Source: a bacterium (GTDB lineage Bacteria > Patescibacteriota > Microgenomatia > UBA1400 > PJMF01). From it: DNA of 42,085 bases. The stretch spans positions 81,503-123,587 of the forward strand of contig JAFRKQ010000010.1 in the NCBI GenBank assembly GCA_017431625.1. The letters run 5' to 3'. The first letter of the stretch is position 1, and the number at the start of each line of letters is the position of its first letter. Position numbers and translations under genes: made by a program. The notes under the pieces are model-generated. The model ran no database searches, had not been told where the DNA came from, and worked only from the letters and a program-made list of their open reading frames with translations. Of this stretch, positions 1 through 7,120 are shown piece by piece.

Positions 1-1
1 C

Positions 2-1039
2 ACGCCAATTTCCTATCACCCAGATGAATTTGGCATGGATAGCGATGAGAGTCACTGCCGAGGCGGCAAATGCGGCAAGGACAGTCATTATATCTTTATC
101 CCTGGGACAGAAGGAACCAATTACAAAGTCGGCCCCAATGGTAGGCGTTGCGGTATGTACTTGCCGGTCGCTGACACCAGCTGGTCACGCGCGAGTGCTA
201 GCGGTGGCGATGCCAATAGTCTCACAGAAGGCTCAACCATTGAGCAGACTGCCTTTTGTAGCAATACTGGTGGCGTCGAGCTCACGGCTGGTGACTTCAG
301 CCTGGCGGATACCGAGCTTAATTATGATTACTTTACCCAGCACCTTGAGATCCATAAATTGCCCGACTGTAGTGCTTATGCCAATAGCGATATCACTGTG
401 GCGGCTCCCGAGCTTGTCGGCTCAGATAGCAGTGATGGTTTCATCTTGTGTCGTGTGCCTGATGGTGGCAAGACCTCCCAGCTTGGCAGCCGCATGTTGC
501 GTGCTGATACCAACTTTGTCATCTTCCTTGAGAGTGGCACCTACACAATTGACACTCATATTGAGACTGCCGAAAATCACTTCAAAGGCATCATCGCCAA
601 TGGGAAAATCATTGTCGATAAGGGGGTGGGTAAATTACCTTATTACGCACTCCTAGATAATGGTGGTTGTAGCGGTCAGTATGGCGCAGATCTACAAGGT
701 TTCTTTGCTGCCAACACGTTTGATTTATCACAACACTGGCCTGTCCATGACTCGCAGCTCAACCCCTTTAATAGTGATCTGTATTGCGATCGCCAACTCT
801 CTATTGCCGGCTCACTGGTGCAATTTGAAGGGGACTTGACGCTCGCGCGTACCTTCCGCGGGTGTGTCGGTGGCAATGAAACCAGACTAGAGTGGCGAGC
901 TGTGGAAGACGATCCGCGCACTTATCCCAATTACAACTCACAGCTGTCGCCCTATGTCTTCTTGCAGCGCGCCGATTTCAACAACTCCGCCCCGCGTTGG
1001 ATCAAAAGCATTCATCTGGAGCGAGTAGAAACCAACTAA
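2..1039 (+). CDS. Secreted/surface protein, 5'-truncated by the window edge
   Basis: The reading frame is open from the first complete codon at base 2 with no stop before the first internal ATG at 35, so the true start lies outside the window. About 345 residues are visible. The chain is rich in Ser, Thr, Asn, Asp and Gly with scattered cysteines (CRGGKCG near the start, CSGQYG, CDRQ and CVGG in the C-terminal half), as expected for a disulfide-bonded extracellular domain. No membrane segment is present in the visible part. The next gene follows after 15 nt and has a single N-terminal membrane helix, so the two may form one surface operon. I do not recognise the family; no enzymatic motif is visible. 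Confidence 0.7.
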   Translation, partial: TPISYHPDEFGMDSDESHCRGGKCGKDSHYIFIPGTEGTNYKVGPNGRRCGMYLPVADTSWSRASASGGDANSLTEGSTIEQTAFCSNTGGVELTAGDFSLADTELNYDYFTQHLEIHKLPDCSAYANSDITVAAPELVGSDSSDGFILCRVPDGGKTSQLGSRMLRADTNFVIFLESGTYTIDTHIETAENHFKGIIANGKIIVDKGVGKLPYYALLDNGGCSGQYGADLQGFFAANTFDLSQHWPVHDSQLNPFNSDLYCDRQLSIAGSLVQFEGDLTLARTFRGCVGGNETRLEWRAVEDDPRTYPNYNSQLSPYVFLQRADFNNSAPRWIKSIHLERVETN

Positions 1040-1054
1040 TAAAAGAAAGTCAAC

Positions 1055-1699
1055 ATGAAAAACACCAACAATCCTACTCACCAGCAGACACCATGGGCCT
1101 CGTATGCTTTGATTGGTGGCATTGTGATCGTCACCCTAATTATTAGTGTCGAGCTGATCAACTTACTCTCGCGCCCGATGGAAACACTCTCCACAATTGC
1201 GCCTTCACTGAACCACTCGCCGCCAGTAACCAACAACCCTACCGAGGAAGAACTGGTCAACTTTACAGCCGTCGCTTACAGTGCCGACATCGACCCACGC
1301 CAACTAGAGACTGAAGTCACCCAGATCATGCAAGCGCTCGGCATCAAGCATACTGATGCCGCCGCCACAGTCTACACCGAAACGGATGTGGAGGCTCTCT
1401 CAAGCCAAAATGTCAACCAAAAAATCCCGCCTGCGGGCACTTATCAAGCTACTGCCCTTTTTGAGCAGGGAGTCGAAAAAGACCTCCAGGCACTATCTCA
1501 AGCGGGGCGGACCATCAACATTATCATTGATGAAAATGGTGGTGTTACGATCGATTTTTTGGGTCTCAAGTTTGACGCGGCCGCTGACGATCACTATTTA
1601 TATCTGGAAGATGGCAGCAAAATGCCTTATTTTTGGGATGGCCAAACAATCACGGCCGCCGCCCACCGCATCGAGCTTGATCTAGTGCGCGTCCAGTAA
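1055..1699 (+). CDS. Membrane-anchored protein with N-terminal TM helix
   Basis: The 214-residue protein has a short polar N-terminus, one hydrophobic helix at about residues 15-38 (SYALIGGIVIVTLIISVELI), then a proline/threonine-rich linker and an acidic soluble domain. The topology is that of a protein anchored by its N-terminus with the domain outside the cell. The start is supported by an AAAGAAAG Shine-Dalgarno-like stretch just upstream. It lies 15 nt after the preceding surface-protein gene and is probably co-transcribed with it. It ends one base before the stop codon of the convergent ATPase gene. The family was not recognised; a partner role for the upstream surface protein is inference only. 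Confidence 0.7.
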   Translation: MKNTNNPTHQQTPWASYALIGGIVIVTLIISVELINLLSRPMETLSTIAPSLNHSPPVTNNPTEEELVNFTAVAYSADIDPRQLETEVTQIMQALGIKHTDAAATVYTETDVEALSSQNVNQKIPPAGTYQATALFEQGVEKDLQALSQAGRTINIIIDENGGVTIDFLGLKFDAAADDHYLYLEDGSKMPYFWDGQTITAAAHRIELDLVRVQ

Positions 1700-2971
1700 T
1701 TACTCGCGCAAACTGGTAATAGGCACCACGTAAACGCCACTTTGGGGGTCACGGTAAACACCCCGCCCAAGGCCAACAATCACCATCATCGCTGTTGGTT
1801 TTTTGGTCATCATGCCCTGCAAACGACGCAGATTTTTAATCGCACTACCCACTTGATTAAAGCCGAGCTTGACCTCGACCAAAATATATTCACCACAGCC
1901 AAACCCCAGCACTGCATCCGCCTCCAGGCCGGTGACATTGTCACGAAAATACAACACCTCACCATCTAAATAATCCATGTAAACGCGCAAGTCGCGGATC
2001 ACTAACCCTTCAAACAATGTCCCCAAAGTCGCTAAATCCTTGAGCAATAGATTTGGTGTCAGTCCCAGACACGCCGCCGCTAGCGAGGGGTCAACAAAAT
2101 GACGCTTCACCGCCTTGCCCACCCGCTGTGGCGCGCGATAATTACACTCATAAGGCAGCTGATTGGCCAACAGATAAAGCCGCTCCAAAACATCCAAATA
2201 ATCGCGCAACGTGGTACGCGAATTAACATAGTCAGTCTCGCTTTCATAAGTATCAATATCGCTCATTAATGTCTTTTCGCTCACAACCTCTGACTCATTG
2301 CGAGACAAAGACTTAAGAATCAGCCGCATCTTGCGACTATCGCGTTTTTTTTGCTCCCAACTGCTCATATCGGTATTAATAATGGTCTCAATGTATGAGC
2401 GGGGGATCAAAGCCACATTAGTGCGAGTCAAGTTGGCCGGCCAACCCCCACGGACAATCAAGCGCGCCAGCTGTTGTAAGGTGGGTTGTGTTTCCACAAA
2501 ATTTTCTTGTCGGCCAGTCAAAATCGCCCGCAAACTCGCTGCCCCACTTGAGTCACCAGACTCAAAAAGACTCATAGGCTGCATCCGCAGTCTGGCAATA
2601 CGCCCCGCACCAGAGTGAAAAATACTTTGCTTTTGGGTGGCTGTGGGCAAAATCGTGGAACCGGTAAGAATAAATTGCCCAGGCTGTCCCACCACATCAC
2701 ACTGACGCCGGACCCGATCCCAAAGCTCCGGGACTAAGAGCCATTCGTCCAGCAAGATAGGCGCTGGGCCGCGCCAAAATGAGGCCGTGTCCAAACGCGC
2801 CAGCAAACGCGTCTGCTCATCATCGAGATAGTAAGCTGTCTGCGCTTGATGCAAGGAAGCCCAAGTCTTGCCGCACCACTTCGGCCCCTCGACACTCACC
2901 GCCCCAAATGTCTCTAGGTATTCATGCAATTTTTTGTCAATCAAACGCTTGCGATAATTATCGTTTCTCAT
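1700..2971 (-). CDS. AAA ATPase, AAA_14/DUF4143 family
   Basis: The architecture is an N-terminal P-loop ATPase and a C-terminal DUF4143 domain with a PD-(D/E)XK-like core. Walker A reads GPKWCGKTWAS near residues 29-39, Walker B is ILLDEW, and FILTGS follows. The C-terminal LEADAVLGFG and YILVEVKLG segments give the D...ExK pattern of this family. I chose the ATG at 2971 because a TATAAT box lies 10 nt upstream; the longer frame would begin inside the promoter. Members are common in CPR bacteria and archaea, and their cellular role is not settled. A second, distant member sits at 36723-37919. Confidence 0.85.
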   Translation of the reverse strand: MRNDNYRKRLIDKKLHEYLETFGAVSVEGPKWCGKTWASLHQAQTAYYLDDEQTRLLARLDTASFWRGPAPILLDEWLLVPELWDRVRRQCDVVGQPGQFILTGSTILPTATQKQSIFHSGAGRIARLRMQPMSLFESGDSSGAASLRAILTGRQENFVETQPTLQQLARLIVRGGWPANLTRTNVALIPRSYIETIINTDMSSWEQKKRDSRKMRLILKSLSRNESEVVSEKTLMSDIDTYESETDYVNSRTTLRDYLDVLERLYLLANQLPYECNYRAPQRVGKAVKRHFVDPSLAAACLGLTPNLLLKDLATLGTLFEGLVIRDLRVYMDYLDGEVLYFRDNVTGLEADAVLGFGCGEYILVEVKLGFNQVGSAIKNLRRLQGMMTKKPTAMMVIVGLGRGVYRDPQSGVYVVPITSLRE

Positions 2972-2981
2972 AATATTTGTG

Positions 2982-2987
2982 ATTATA
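2982..2987 (-). promoter_or_regulatory. -10 box of the DUF4143 ATPase gene
   Basis: A minus-strand TATAAT (2987 to 2982) lies 10 nt before the ATG at 2971, leaving at most about 3-4 nt of 5' UTR. No clear -35 hexamer is seen. Confidence 0.6.
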
Positions 2988-3068
2988 ACACATAAAACTA
3001 AAATTTTCAAGTCAATTTTTTTACGATTTTTTACTTAACTTTTTTTACTGCTATTACTTGAGGTAAAT

Positions 3069-3152
3069 GGACAAATTTTAACCAATTTACTGGACAAATT
3101 TTAACCAATTTACTGGACAAATTTTAACCAATTTACTGGACAAATTTTAACC
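3069..3152. repeat. 23-bp tandem repeat, 3.65 copies
   Basis: Three exact copies of a 23-bp unit (GGACAAATTTTAACC followed by AATTTACT) start at 3069, 3092 and 3115, and a 15-bp partial copy ends at 3152. The tract lies between two minus-strand genes, downstream of cmk and upstream of the DUF4143 ATPase. The 2972-3212 interval is otherwise AT-rich with no gene. Repeated operator sites or replication slippage are both possible. Confidence 0.9.
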
Positions 3153-3212
3153 TCCTAATACACAAAAACAAGTACCTATAATGTACAAATATTAAGACCT
3201 AAACGAAAAAAA

Positions 3213-3923
3213 TTAATTTACCTGGGCAATGCGCTCACGCACGAGTCGCAGCAAATCAGCCACTGTCTCGGGGATCGTCATGCCCGAGGTGTCAAAAACC
3301 ACCGCGTCCTGGGCCACAGTGAGTGGATCAGTCGCCCGATGAGAGTCATTATAGTCACGTTCTTGGATCTGACGGGTAACCTCCTCTAGAGTGAGCTGAG
3401 GATTGGACTTTGCCAACTGTTCGTGGCGCCGACGGGCACGGACCTCGAGTGACGCCGTCAAAAAAACCTTGAGCGTGGCCTCAGGCAGCACCTTACTGCC
3501 GATATCACGCCCTTCCATGACCACGTGGTGAGTCTGAGCAAGTTTTTGTTGTTTGGCCACCAATTTTTCGCGAATGCGAGGCAAGGCGGCTGTCTTGGAA
3601 ACATTCAAATCTACGTCCTGCTCGCGGATCCGGGTAGTGATATCGCGGCCATCTAGCCGCACCCGCGTATAAAAATTGCCCGCCTCATCAGTCACATTGT
3701 GCAAATCAAAGTCTGCCTGCTCCAGCGCGGCGACCAGCTGATCCTGATTTTCTGGATTAATCTCCAGCCCTGCCTCCAAAAACAACAGACAAGCTGCCCG
3801 ATACATCGCTCCCGTATCCACATACAAATAGCCAAGCTCTTGTGCTACTTGCTTGGCAGCGGTGCCTTTGCCGGCCGCCACCGGACCATCGATTGCCACT
3901 TGGAAAAATTTATTTGCTTTCAT
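3213..3923 (-). CDS. cmk: Cytidylate kinase
   Basis: This enzyme phosphorylates CMP/dCMP to the diphosphate with ATP. The 236-residue protein begins with the family P-loop IDGPVAAGKGTAAK and the signature YVDTGAMYRA. The internal NMP-binding region has VSKTAALPRIREKL and VMEGRDIGSKVLP, followed by the RRHEQL lid and an RDYNDSHRATDPL motif, all canonical for Cmk. Length is normal. A TATAAT box 10 nt upstream of the ATG and a GAGG stretch between them support the start. It is transcribed divergently from smpB, with only 42 bp between the two start codons. Confidence 0.97.
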   Translation of the reverse strand: MKANKFFQVAIDGPVAAGKGTAAKQVAQELGYLYVDTGAMYRAACLLFLEAGLEINPENQDQLVAALEQADFDLHNVTDEAGNFYTRVRLDGRDITTRIREQDVDLNVSKTAALPRIREKLVAKQQKLAQTHHVVMEGRDIGSKVLPEATLKVFLTASLEVRARRRHEQLAKSNPQLTLEEVTRQIQERDYNDSHRATDPLTVAQDAVVFDTSGMTIPETVADLLRLVRERIAQVN

Positions 3924-3933
3924 TTTGCCTCAT

Positions 3934-3958
3934 ATTATACCAAAAAAAATGATATAAT
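3934..3958. promoter_or_regulatory. Back-to-back promoters for cmk and smpB
   Basis: A minus-strand TATAAT (3939 to 3934) faces cmk, and a plus-strand TGATATAAT (-10 at 3953-3958) faces smpB. The two -10 boxes are only 13 bp apart, so RNA polymerase at one promoter would occlude the other. The smpB box ends 7 nt before its ATG, predicting a leaderless transcript. Confidence 0.7.
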
Positions 3959-3965
3959 CAAGGGG

Positions 3966-4400
3966 ATGTTATTGATTAAAAATAAACGAGCTAGCTTTGA
4001 CTACGAAATCCACGAAAAAATTATTGCGGGGATCGAGTTGACGGGTCCAGAGGTCAAAAGTCTCCGACTCAAAATGGCCAGTCTCACGGGTAGTTACGTG
4101 CAAATTATTGGTGGGGTGCCGATCTTGCTCAACGCTCAAATTACCCCTTACAAATTTGCCCGTGCAGGCGATGATCCCAAACGCACCCGTCGTCTCTTGC
4201 TACACCGGCGCGAAATCTATCGTCTCCAGGAGGCAGTGGCTAGCAAACACTATACGCTCATTCCTTTGGCCATCATCACCCAAGGAACACACCTTAAGCT
4301 CGAGGTAGGATTGGCTAAGGGACGGCAAAAGTATGAGAAAAGAGCCCATTTGCGACAAAAAGAGTGGGAAAGAGAGCAAAATGCTCTCCAAATTCGTTAA
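3966..4400 (+). CDS. smpB: SsrA-binding protein SmpB
   Basis: SmpB binds tmRNA and delivers it to stalled ribosomes for trans-translation. The 144-residue protein has the expected features: an N-terminal LLIKNKRASFDYEI strand, the GIELTGPEVKSLR motif, an LNAQITPY segment, and a basic C-terminal tail with LAKGRQKYEKR. The tail residues enter the ribosomal mRNA path. The longer upstream frame overlaps cmk and lacks homology, so the start is the ATG at 3966, seven nucleotides after an extended -10 box. HU and rpmG follow from their own promoters. Confidence 0.97.
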   Translation: MLLIKNKRASFDYEIHEKIIAGIELTGPEVKSLRLKMASLTGSYVQIIGGVPILLNAQITPYKFARAGDDPKRTRRLLLHRREIYRLQEAVASKHYTLIPLAIITQGTHLKLEVGLAKGRQKYEKRAHLRQKEWEREQNALQIR

Positions 4401-4439
4401 TTTTGTGGTAAAATACAGCGGTTGGGGGCAAATTGACCC

Positions 4440-4467
4440 TTGACATAAGGAAAAAATGTAGTAAACT
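4440..4467 (+). promoter_or_regulatory. Promoter of the HU gene
   Basis: TTGACA at 4440-4445 and TAAACT at 4462-4467 are separated by 16 bp. The resulting mRNA would have a leader of about 75 nt ending in an AGAAAGGA ribosome-binding site. Confidence 0.65.
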
Positions 4468-4550
4468 AGGCGATAATGGGAAAAAATAGCGGTGAGGCGC
4501 AGAAAAATGACCCAGAGAAGACTAGTAAATGACATAATAAGAAAGGAACA

Positions 4551-4826
4551 ATGACTAAAAGTCAATTGATTGCGGTGGTGGCCAAGAAGTCCAAAATGTC
4601 CAAGCGGGCAGCAGAAGAAGTGGTGGAAATGACCTTGGACGAGATGTCTGCCGCTTTGAGTAAAGGTGAAAAAGTCGTTTTGTCCAATTTTGGGACTTTT
4701 TATGTAAGCAAGGTCAAAGACAAACAAGTCGTGCCTTTTGGTAATGAAGACAAACGTCAAGTGATCAAAGCTCACAAAGTCGTCAACTTCCGCCCAGGCA
4801 AAACTCTCAAAAAGACAGTCTGGTAA
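4551..4826 (+). CDS. HU/IHF-family DNA-binding protein
   Basis: This is a 91-residue nucleoid protein of typical HU length. It begins MTKSQLIAVVAKKSKMSK, has the dimerisation helix region AAEEVVEMTLDEMSAAL and the LSNFGTFYV beta segment, and ends in the NFRPGKTLKK motif after the DNA-binding arm. HU bends and compacts DNA as a dimer. The arm is somewhat degenerate around VPFGNEDKRQ, so HU and IHF cannot be separated. A good AGAAAGGA ribosome-binding site lies just before the ATG. It has its own promoter and is followed by rpmG with another. Confidence 0.93.
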   Translation: MTKSQLIAVVAKKSKMSKRAAEEVVEMTLDEMSAALSKGEKVVLSNFGTFYVSKVKDKQVVPFGNEDKRQVIKAHKVVNFRPGKTLKKTVW

Positions 4827-4830
4827 GCTC

Positions 4831-4859
4831 TTGACAAAACTGCAGTTATCAGGTATAAT
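4831..4859 (+). promoter_or_regulatory. Consensus promoter of rpmG
   Basis: TTGACA at 4831-4836, 17-bp spacer, TATAAT at 4854-4859. Both hexamers are perfect. It begins four bases after the HU stop codon. Confidence 0.85.
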
Positions 4860-4889
4860 CAAGGCTCTTGAGTAATTGAGGAAGGATTT

Positions 4890-5093
4890 ATGGCCAGCAA
4901 GAAAAAAGGTCCACGTCAACTAGTTGGTTTACAATGCACAGTCTGCAAATCATTTGGCTATGTGACCACCTATAATCGCAATAATGACATCGCTAAACGG
5001 CAAGCCGGAGAGAAAGAATCTTTCCCGCTCAACAAGTATTGCAAAAAATGCCGTCACCATACCTCGCACAAGACGATGAAAAAACTTAAATAG
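4890..5093 (+). CDS. rpmG: Ribosomal protein bL33
   Basis: The 67-residue, strongly basic protein belongs to the large ribosomal subunit. It carries the zinc-binding CxxC pair typical of one L33 class (CTVC near residue 16 and CKKC near residue 51) and the LNKYCKKCRHHTSH C-terminal signature. It is slightly longer than the usual 50-55 residues because of an N-terminal extension and a longer central loop. A strong GAGGAAGGA ribosome-binding site fixes the ATG. An intrinsic terminator follows about 25 nt after the stop, so it forms a one-gene unit with the promoter at 4831. Confidence 0.95.
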   Translation: MASKKKGPRQLVGLQCTVCKSFGYVTTYNRNNDIAKRQAGEKESFPLNKYCKKCRHHTSHKTMKKLK

Positions 5094-5115
5094 CTTTTGA
5101 CAAATTCGTAGTTGC

Positions 5116-5144
5116 AAAAAAATCCCTTTTAACGGGGTTTTTTT
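5116..5144 (+). terminator. Intrinsic terminator after rpmG
   Basis: An A-run leads into AATCCC, a short loop, then GGGG and seven T's. The A-run/T-run symmetry lets it work in both directions, but only rpmG ends here. Confidence 0.85.
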
Positions 5145-5167
5145 GCGCTTGCAACTTGCTGACATTT

Positions 5168-5176
5168 TGCTATAAT
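5168..5176 (+). promoter_or_regulatory. Extended -10 promoter of the 5184 gene
   Basis: TGCTATAAT with the -10 at 5171-5176. The ATG begins 7 nt later, at the expected transcription start, so the mRNA should be leaderless. Confidence 0.7.
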
Positions 5177-5183
5177 AAAGTGT

Positions 5184-6296
5184 ATGGAATTGAATAGACA
5201 CCAGTCAGCCTCGCCACCAGGACCAGGAATTGCGCGACCAGCACCGCATCTTGATTACCCCATTGACCAGAAAAACCAGACAGCATCAAGTTTTAGCAAC
5301 AATGTTTATAACAGTCGCATCCCCATGAGTGACATCCCCGGTGTCCCCAATACTGGCCTGCCGCAAGATCGTGACACGCAGGTCTTTGAACTGCCACATC
5401 ATATCAGCAAGCGTGATGACACCTCCAAGCCTAACATGGTTTTTCTTTTTGCCTGTATGCTAGTGATGTTCATGGCTGGCTGTCTGATGGATCGGATTTT
5501 TCAGCAATGGCGTCAGGGTGAATACAACGACCAACTCCCAGATTTCTTGACTGTCATTCCGCCTGATGCCAGCAGCAATAATACACTCAAGCCCGAAGTC
5601 CGCTGCCAGGGGCTGCACGACACTCAGCTGCAAAAAAATGCCCAGACACTGAGCCGGCAGTTGGCCACCAGCGAGACTATCCCACTTACTGACCAAAAAA
5701 CAGTCGCTCTTTTCGACCGCTTTATCACGGCCACCAAGACCCTAGGCAGCAGTTTTACCGATGGCTCACGACACTGCACCTGGGGACGCGACTGCGAGGT
5801 AACTTTTGGCGAACAAACGCAATTTATCGCCGAGACGGCCTGGATGTCGCTTAATAATCCTGAGCTTGATACCTGGCAGGAACTGCCTGCCAGTCAGCTG
5901 CGCGAGCGGATCAACAACTATTTTCATACCGATATTTATGATTTGAGCACCTTTGACCAGCTCCAATATGACGAGGAAACTGACACTATTCTCACGCTTG
6001 GGCCCTATGACTGGCAACCAAGCTATCACTACACCCTCACCAATATTTACACTGATCCGGCCAGCGGCCAACTAGTTTTTGTGGCGGACATTGTCCAGGA
6101 ACAACCGAGTGAGTGTCGCGTCTGGCTAGACGAGCAGACGGCTTGCAGTTGTGTGCCGGCCAAATATTATCTGATCATGGATTATGATGCTAGCGGCCAA
6201 AATTACTATTATACGCGCGAGTTGGTTGTCACCACGGGAGCACCTGAGTGGCTAGAAGACCAGTCATCACCAATCAATAGGAGTCAGGCCGTGTGA
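5184..6296 (+). CDS. Membrane-anchored protein, family not recognised
   Basis: The 370-residue protein has a disordered, proline-rich cytoplasmic N-terminus of about 83 residues, one membrane helix at roughly residues 84-105 (VFLFACMLVMFMAGCLMDRI) and a large outside domain of about 260 residues. The outer domain is rich in Asp, Gln and Thr and has a few cysteines, including the CRVWLDEQTACSC cluster. No catalytic motif is recognised. The ATG sits 7 nt after an extended -10 box. The 3' end overlaps the end of convergent ung by 30 bp. It could be a cell-envelope or pilus-associated factor, but nothing in the sequence proves that. Confidence 0.75.
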   Translation: MELNRHQSASPPGPGIARPAPHLDYPIDQKNQTASSFSNNVYNSRIPMSDIPGVPNTGLPQDRDTQVFELPHHISKRDDTSKPNMVFLFACMLVMFMAGCLMDRIFQQWRQGEYNDQLPDFLTVIPPDASSNNTLKPEVRCQGLHDTQLQKNAQTLSRQLATSETIPLTDQKTVALFDRFITATKTLGSSFTDGSRHCTWGRDCEVTFGEQTQFIAETAWMSLNNPELDTWQELPASQLRERINNYFHTDIYDLSTFDQLQYDEETDTILTLGPYDWQPSYHYTLTNIYTDPASGQLVFVADIVQEQPSECRVWLDEQTACSCVPAKYYLIMDYDASGQNYYYTRELVVTTGAPEWLEDQSSPINRSQAV

Positions 6297-6914
6297 GCGC
6301 AAATAGTCATTGCAGGCGGTAAAATGTCCACAGCCAAAAAAGCCATGATAAGCCGACAAAGGGGAGGGATGAGCGGCCTCAAGGATGAGATGTTTATCTT
6401 GATCAATCAGTGTTTTTTTACTCCTAGCATCGCGACCCCAAAGCATAAAGACCAGATGCTCACGTTGGGCTGATAAATGCTCAATCGTGTGAGTGGTAAA
6501 TACTTCCCAGCTGTGACCGCGATGACTACCAGCTTTGTGCGCCTCCACCGTGAGAGTGTTGTTTAAAAGTAACACGCCCTGACGTGCCCAGCGGCCCAAA
6601 TAGCCATCAGTGGGCAGGGGTGTCCCCAGCTCGGCGTTGATTTCCTTGAAAATATTTTGCAGTGATGGTGGCATCTTGACTCCAGGGCGCACGGAGAAGG
6701 CCAGACCATGTGCTTGCCCTGGCTCATGATAAGGGTCTTGGCCGATGATTACCACCTTTATCGCATTAAAATCTGTCGCAAAGGCGCTAAAAACTTGATT
6801 TTTGGGTGGAAAAATTGTTTTGTGGGCATACTCAACGCGCAAAAACTCTGACAATTCTCGAAAGTAATCTTGCTGGAACTCTGCTTGCAAAAATGGTCGC
6901 CAACTCTCATGCAT
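6267..6914 (-). CDS. ung: Uracil-DNA glycosylase, family 1
   Basis: Ung removes uracil from DNA and starts base-excision repair. All family-1 motifs are present: the water-activating loop GQDPYHEPGQAHGLAFSV with catalytic Asp60, LLLNNTLTVEAHKAGSHRGHSWE, and HPSPLSAYHGFFGCGHF at the DNA-intercalation loop. The true start is the ATG at 6914 (MHESWRPFL), giving 215 residues. A TGATATAAT box ends 7 nt before that ATG, which rules out the longer frame starting at 6992. The short normal-length protein and leaderless arrangement match its neighbours. The 3' end overlaps the convergent membrane-protein gene. Confidence 0.97.
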   Translation of the reverse strand: MHESWRPFLQAEFQQDYFRELSEFLRVEYAHKTIFPPKNQVFSAFATDFNAIKVVIIGQDPYHEPGQAHGLAFSVRPGVKMPPSLQNIFKEINAELGTPLPTDGYLGRWARQGVLLLNNTLTVEAHKAGSHRGHSWEVFTTHTIEHLSAQREHLVFMLWGRDARSKKTLIDQDKHLILEAAHPSPLSAYHGFFGCGHFTACNDYLRSHGLTPIDW

Positions 6915-7018
6915 ACACTCGATTATATCATGACTGTCGCTGATTGAGACAATTAAATCTGTGTCTTGGCCGTTTGTGTGGTATAATACCAAAAGTTAGT
7001 TTTTTAAAACGAATGAGT

Positions 7019-7089
7019 GCGAGCGTGGTATAGCGGTATTATTCCTCCCTTCCAAGGAGGCGAAGCGGGTTCGACTCCCGTCGCTCGCT
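7019..7089 (+). tRNA. tRNA-Gly (anticodon TCC)
   Basis: A full cloverleaf is visible. The acceptor GCGAGCG (7019-7025) pairs with CGCTCGC (7082-7088). The anticodon stem is CCTCC/GGAGG with loop CTTCCAA, giving anticodon TCC, and the T-arm contains GGTTCGACTCC. CCA is not fully encoded (TCA follows). An extended -10 box TGGTATAAT lies about 30 nt upstream (-10 at 6981-6986). Confidence 0.95.
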
Positions 7090-7120
7090 CAGCCATTTTT
7101 GTGATATAATAAGCCAACTT

